Below are positions 34,901 through 37,590 of a stretch of 37,590 bases of DNA, in pieces. Each line of letters begins with the position of its first letter. Position 1 is the first letter of the stretch. The notes under the pieces were generated by a model that was not told where the DNA came from, made no database searches, and worked only from the letters and a program-made list of their open reading frames with translations. This DNA is from a virus. The stretch covers positions 1-37,590 of the IMG/VR virus record IMGVR_UViG_3300020159_001144; one strand, written 5' to 3'. A program made the position numbers and the translations under genes.

Positions 34901-35652
34901 CTGCGGTTTTCAAAAAGAATAACGTATGGGGACCATTACCGATAACTATGGAATTTTCTGAAGACGGTGAAAGAGTTCGTGCGTGTTTAAATGAACCAAC
35001 ACACGTGGCAAACGATGGTGTTACACAAGTTCAAGGTAGACTAACTGAATCATCACAACCGGTACCGTTTTTCTTATGGGATAAGAAAGGAACGGGATTT
35101 GGTTCATATAATACCGAAACATTAGATGACCAATCTTGGGATATTGTTAATGTTCAAGTACAACCATTACAGGGTATGACATATGCGTACAATGTGACAG
35201 GTTCAACGGACGATTCATCTGACAAATATTTGTTATTACCTATTACATATGATTTCACTGGTACATCAGTATCAACATTGAATGTTGTTGACGATGAAGG
35301 ATTTGCCTATGATGCTGTTATTTCAGGAATCACAGGAAACGAATATCATCAGTATGATTCACAATATCCTGGTTACACAGTTTTACAAGTAACATCAGGA
35401 ACGTTAGGGAACCCATCGGCAGGTACATTATATACTCGTTATGGTAATGCCGGAACTTGGAATGGAATTCCTTGGACAACATCGACGGATTTCTTTATTA
35501 GAAGAACACAAGATTATTATAGTGGAACTAAACAAATATTATCAACACCATTCCTGTTTTATTTTGGATTAAGACCGGGTAAAACAGGCCTTGATAAATT
35601 TATCGATAGATTCGGACCTAAAGGTGCATTTAAATCAACGAACTTGACATAA
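31909..35652 (+). CDS. Large baseplate wedge protein (gp7 position, 1247 aa)
   Basis: A large virion protein following gp25 and gp6, where T4 has gp7 (1032 residues). Residues about 48-78 (YGVVCGRLTVNNGFGVPNAR, VSIFIPLDDDD) look like a carboxypeptidase-regulatory/Cna-B-type beta sandwich. Residues about 780-830 carry a basic stretch (YRRRRRMAKLFCSG), NYSFVDNWLSGSLYF and a CC pair (829-830). A CLEC motif lies at 552-555. About 610-680 is Thr/Gly-rich. The cysteines could bind metal, but no complete motif is clear. Assignment as the gp7 analogue is by position and size. Its stop overlaps the next start (TAATG). Confidence 0.5.
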   Translation: MIQKHRIHTNIGEDQYIKFEVKQDFDLLEVLSLKLSQRDVYTSLCADYGVVCGRLTVNNGFGVPNARVSIFIPLDDDDVNDPVISALYPYTEVTDKDDNHFRYNLLPARKQHSGHAATGTFPDQTDILDREEVLEVYEKYYKYTVKTNSAGDFMIWGVPLGEQIIVCDVDLSDISCFSLRPDDYLRKGFGLEEFQSTYEFKGSVDIDSLPQIKTFKKTIEVYPFWGSEDLCEIGLTRTDFDLSDQGVKIEPKAYLIGGTYTDGRAGLKANCSVKRDSNKKCDLTTKAGKIEMIRMTAEYDENNRPKLELYDVKEDILDDGSFIVSLPMNMDFVYTNEFGENEYSNDPNKGIPTSGCYRFKFKTLQQGTAEFLVPNIREYTTNVDKSYAWSTLYDDYPSESLSLILSTSDGFYTPQDYFYRFTYNKVFTVSSFHNSFYKNSLSTLSGQLLGLKELAPPKESDCENAIVTPPVNFGFRNYTIKLLIADILLFFEQLSTVSGFIFNNSVAKIFHRFSDATNFWPIKSVSRALRRYAYGIQDSGQRELFLIDYPSCLECNKDNEYGTVGGLGNSVDFCEVGTVTIQGTSVESPRTVIATNFVFNNPDPVTCSGATTPTDLTYFINNQTNYILTTGSNGVLLTGTTIFTSGATITFNDTLGMFNESITYTAIIRDKNASTVSSEQLVALEEGCAIYDTPYDEALVQKYYIVPNRTQISPTSYVAGMDVMATLISDVDSSNKPLPASYDGETYTPRTTSGQSEFSNGIFAMIPGTMTNRRVVAIMKEYRRRRRMAKLFCSGVVNYSFVDNWLSGSLYFLTFETQKRFLFWTKSACCENIIKRVTQKNIKTNENEPHYYYRSTTYNNGSGAWGVAFNGSKKRLNRPTTIIDLGPRDEFIREICVDPKLDPNCSVSREIGPSSFKDFGEILGMAINYRMDVSNSNFDVRNFFDNNGFYSNGIRNALDGDLLQLISINNEVGIEQFDLQSPKYIGYSYQILDPELYPAVFKKNNVWGPLPITMEFSEDGERVRACLNEPTHVANDGVTQVQGRLTESSQPVPFFLWDKKGTGFGSYNTETLDDQSWDIVNVQVQPLQGMTYAYNVTGSTDDSSDKYLLLPITYDFTGTSVSTLNVVDDEGFAYDAVISGITGNEYHQYDSQYPGYTVLQVTSGTLGNPSAGTLYTRYGNAGTWNGIPWTTSTDFFIRRTQDYYSGTKQILSTPFLFYFGLRPGKTGLDKFIDRFGPKGAFKSTNLT

Positions 35653-37451
35653 TGGAAAAGAGAAAAATTATACTACCTGAAAAAAGGTATCACAAAGCAT
35701 CTTCCGAAGACCAAATTCTCCAAATAAATTTTGAAGAAGGTAAAAGTCTATTAACGAATGATGATAGAGATATTATATTGGACATAAATGAATTATTTGG
35801 TCAAGAAAGAAATGATAGTAAGAGATATAAAATATATGGTAAACTAAAAGTTGTATTTAGAAATATGTACAGCGGGTTATCAAGTTACTTACCATTATCA
35901 GAAGAATTGGCATTAGTAGGTGATGGAGATGATGGTGAATTTGATGGGTACTTACCATACAATGAATTTGCTTTTTTAAGAAATGATGTTTATAGAGAAA
36001 AACCTAATGATATTGACGTAGCGGATTTGAGTACATTCACAGGTATTACTGTAACAAAAACCGGTGACATTACTCATCAATTAATTACACCGATGAATGC
36101 TCCTTACCACAATTGGAATTTATATGTATCATATGTTTATGACCACGATGAAAGTTATCCGATGAAGTACACGTTGTCAGGAAATACGACGATGAGTTTT
36201 GTGAGTGGAGATGGTATTCCTTTTAGAATTTCAGATAACAACTCAAGTTATAGATTAACAAGTCCTGTTGACCACGGAATGAGTGAAGGTGAATATGTTA
36301 TACTTGGGGGTTACCCATATTATATTAATTCAATTGGTAATGAATATTATAATTCAGAACTATATGTTTTAGATATTTTAAAATCACAGATACCTTCAGG
36401 AACAACAACATTCAACAACGTATTAGTAACAGGAAAAAGATGTATCGACACGAAAAATATATCAGGAACTACATCGACCTATTATGTTCATAAACATAAA
36501 ACCGCAACTAATACTAACGATTATATTTTAGATAAAGCTGGATTTGAAAGTCCAATTTTTGAGGATGAGAAAAAATTAGTATTCGAAAATATATCAGGAA
36601 CTAATGATGTGTTAGTTGAAAGAAATAGAATGGAATCCGTTCTTTATGATTTTAAAGAACCGTTTGTGTTGACGGGATTAACAAATAATTTAAATTACGA
36701 ACCAACTGATTTATATCTATCAGTTTTATTTAGAAATGGAAATGGATATTTTGATTATCCACCTAAAGTAGGTTGGAAATTTAATTTACACAATACTTGG
36801 ATTGATAACCATTTTAATGGTTCAAATAAATCATTACCTCCATATGAAACAGGTATGGGTACAGGCACCCAATTTGTAAAAGGAGGAATCACATTTACAA
36901 GTGGTAGTACATTACCAGTTGGTACTGTATTAACAGGTGCTTTTATAGAATATAGTCCTTCACAAATTAAAGAAAGGGTAATATCGGAATCGATGTATAG
37001 GTTATCAAATCCTACAAATATTTTTAATTATAATCAATCAGTAACGGTTGAAGGATTTAGTGGAGCAACATCCACAAATATGTATGGTGTAATTTATCAA
37101 CCACATTATAGAGTTAAAATTAGAGAGTTGTCACCATACGTCGAGGCGTCATCAACGGCAGATATAGATAATCTACCACAAAACGCTAGATTTTTTCCAT
37201 TTGAGAATGTGTGGAAGTGGAGAGATGTTTATGATTATGGATATACAGATGATTTAGGATATGGAGTTGACTATCCGTTTTTAAATAATACACATTATGT
37301 AAGAACCGATATTAATTTCTATATGAGAAATGAAAAAAATTATCAACATAAAGCTGACGGAATTTTTGATTTCAACGGATTTATCAATAGATATAATAAT
37401 AAAAATAATAGATTGGATAGAAATAATTCAAACACAAGTAAAAACTGTTAA
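35652..37451 (+). CDS. Baseplate/tail structural protein (gp8 position, 599 aa)
   Basis: A 599-residue beta-rich protein overlapping its upstream neighbour by one base (TAATG). The N-terminal part (about 58-115, KIYGKLKVVFRNMYSGLSSY, LPYNEFAFLRNDVYRE) and C-terminal part (about 510-560, ENVWKWRDVYDYGY, then NTHYVRTDINFYMRNE) look conserved, whereas the centre is Ser/Thr/Asn/Gly-rich with repeated ISGTT motifs. It lies where T4 has gp8 (334 residues), but I cannot show homology; it could be another wedge or fibre-attachment protein. Its stop overlaps the next start (TAATG). Confidence 0.45.
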   Translation: MEKRKIILPEKRYHKASSEDQILQINFEEGKSLLTNDDRDIILDINELFGQERNDSKRYKIYGKLKVVFRNMYSGLSSYLPLSEELALVGDGDDGEFDGYLPYNEFAFLRNDVYREKPNDIDVADLSTFTGITVTKTGDITHQLITPMNAPYHNWNLYVSYVYDHDESYPMKYTLSGNTTMSFVSGDGIPFRISDNNSSYRLTSPVDHGMSEGEYVILGGYPYYINSIGNEYYNSELYVLDILKSQIPSGTTTFNNVLVTGKRCIDTKNISGTTSTYYVHKHKTATNTNDYILDKAGFESPIFEDEKKLVFENISGTNDVLVERNRMESVLYDFKEPFVLTGLTNNLNYEPTDLYLSVLFRNGNGYFDYPPKVGWKFNLHNTWIDNHFNGSNKSLPPYETGMGTGTQFVKGGITFTSGSTLPVGTVLTGAFIEYSPSQIKERVISESMYRLSNPTNIFNYNQSVTVEGFSGATSTNMYGVIYQPHYRVKIRELSPYVEASSTADIDNLPQNARFFPFENVWKWRDVYDYGYTDDLGYGVDYPFLNNTHYVRTDINFYMRNEKNYQHKADGIFDFNGFINRYNNKNNRLDRNNSNTSKNC

Positions 37452-37590
37452 TGAAAGTTTTAAAAAATATTAGAGATGGTATAGTCTTAAATTTAGAATC
37501 CAACTTCAAACCAGATTTAGGTAGAGAAGAGGCGTTAGAACAATTTGAGAACGAAACCATAAGAACCATTATCAATCCTGCGGAAAATTA
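37451..37590 (+). CDS. N-terminal fragment of the next wedge-operon gene
   Basis: Begins with ATG at 37451 overlapping the previous stop (TAATG) and runs open to the window end (46 codons). It starts MKVLKNIRDGIVLNLESN and is followed by an acidic helix-like segment. Translational coupling supports it as real and as part of the baseplate operon. Function unknown; truncated by the window. Confidence 0.65.
   Translation, partial: MKVLKNIRDGIVLNLESNFKPDLGREEALEQFENETIRTIINPAEN

Overview
The window is a stretch of a large, AT-rich, T4-like contractile-tailed (myovirus) phage genome. The sheath, tube, tape measure, baseplate wedge (gp25, gp6), gp32-like SSB, UvsX-type recombinase, gp41-type helicase and class Ia ribonucleotide reductase genes are all recognisable. 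Most start codons lack a Shine-Dalgarno sequence and follow short A-rich leaders. Together with the AT-rich coding sequence and the eukaryote-like form of NrdA/NrdB, this points to a Bacteroidota host; that is an inference. No tRNA, CRISPR array, insertion sequence or integrase was seen. The DNA is almost completely coding and nearly all on the + strand.

Layout. (1) 1-2051: a divergent promoter region, neck protein (gp14-like) and tail terminator (gp15-like), with two small minus-strand genes at the edges, one of them cut by the window start. (2) 2179-8773: tail sheath, a 345-base hairpin-rich non-coding gap, tail tube, a gp26-like/tail-assembly-chaperone gene with a possible +1 frameshift extension, and tape measure. 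(3) 8818-21100: two giant baseplate/hub proteins (1606 and 1951 aa) flanking a small LysM-like gp53-type protein, then three small genes including an Ala/Pro/Asp repeat protein and a ferritin/Dps-like protein. (4) 21200-29405: SSB, UvsX, FEN-type 5' exonuclease, a duplicated-domain protein of unknown function, replicative helicase, NrdB and NrdA. (5) 29411-37590: a possible structured RNA and a terminator, then the baseplate wedge module (gp25, gp6, gp7-like, a large gp8-position protein and a truncated last gene).

How it works together. Regions 1-3 and 5 encode the tail and baseplate; region 4 encodes DNA replication/recombination and dNTP supply, inserted between hub and wedge genes. A box reading TATTTAT(A/T) in the sense direction lies just upstream of at least eleven genes, mostly the first genes of apparent transcription units, and on the minus strand for the two minus-strand genes. 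It is absent before genes that overlap or closely follow the previous one. It is the best candidate for the phage promoter element. Five intrinsic terminators separate the units.

Most worth checking: the TATTTAT box and its implied near-leaderless mRNAs, the pseudoknot-capable intergenic region at 5072-5231, the possible +1 frameshift at 6674-6680, an OmpA-like domain inside a baseplate protein, and the GC-richer structured segment after nrdA.
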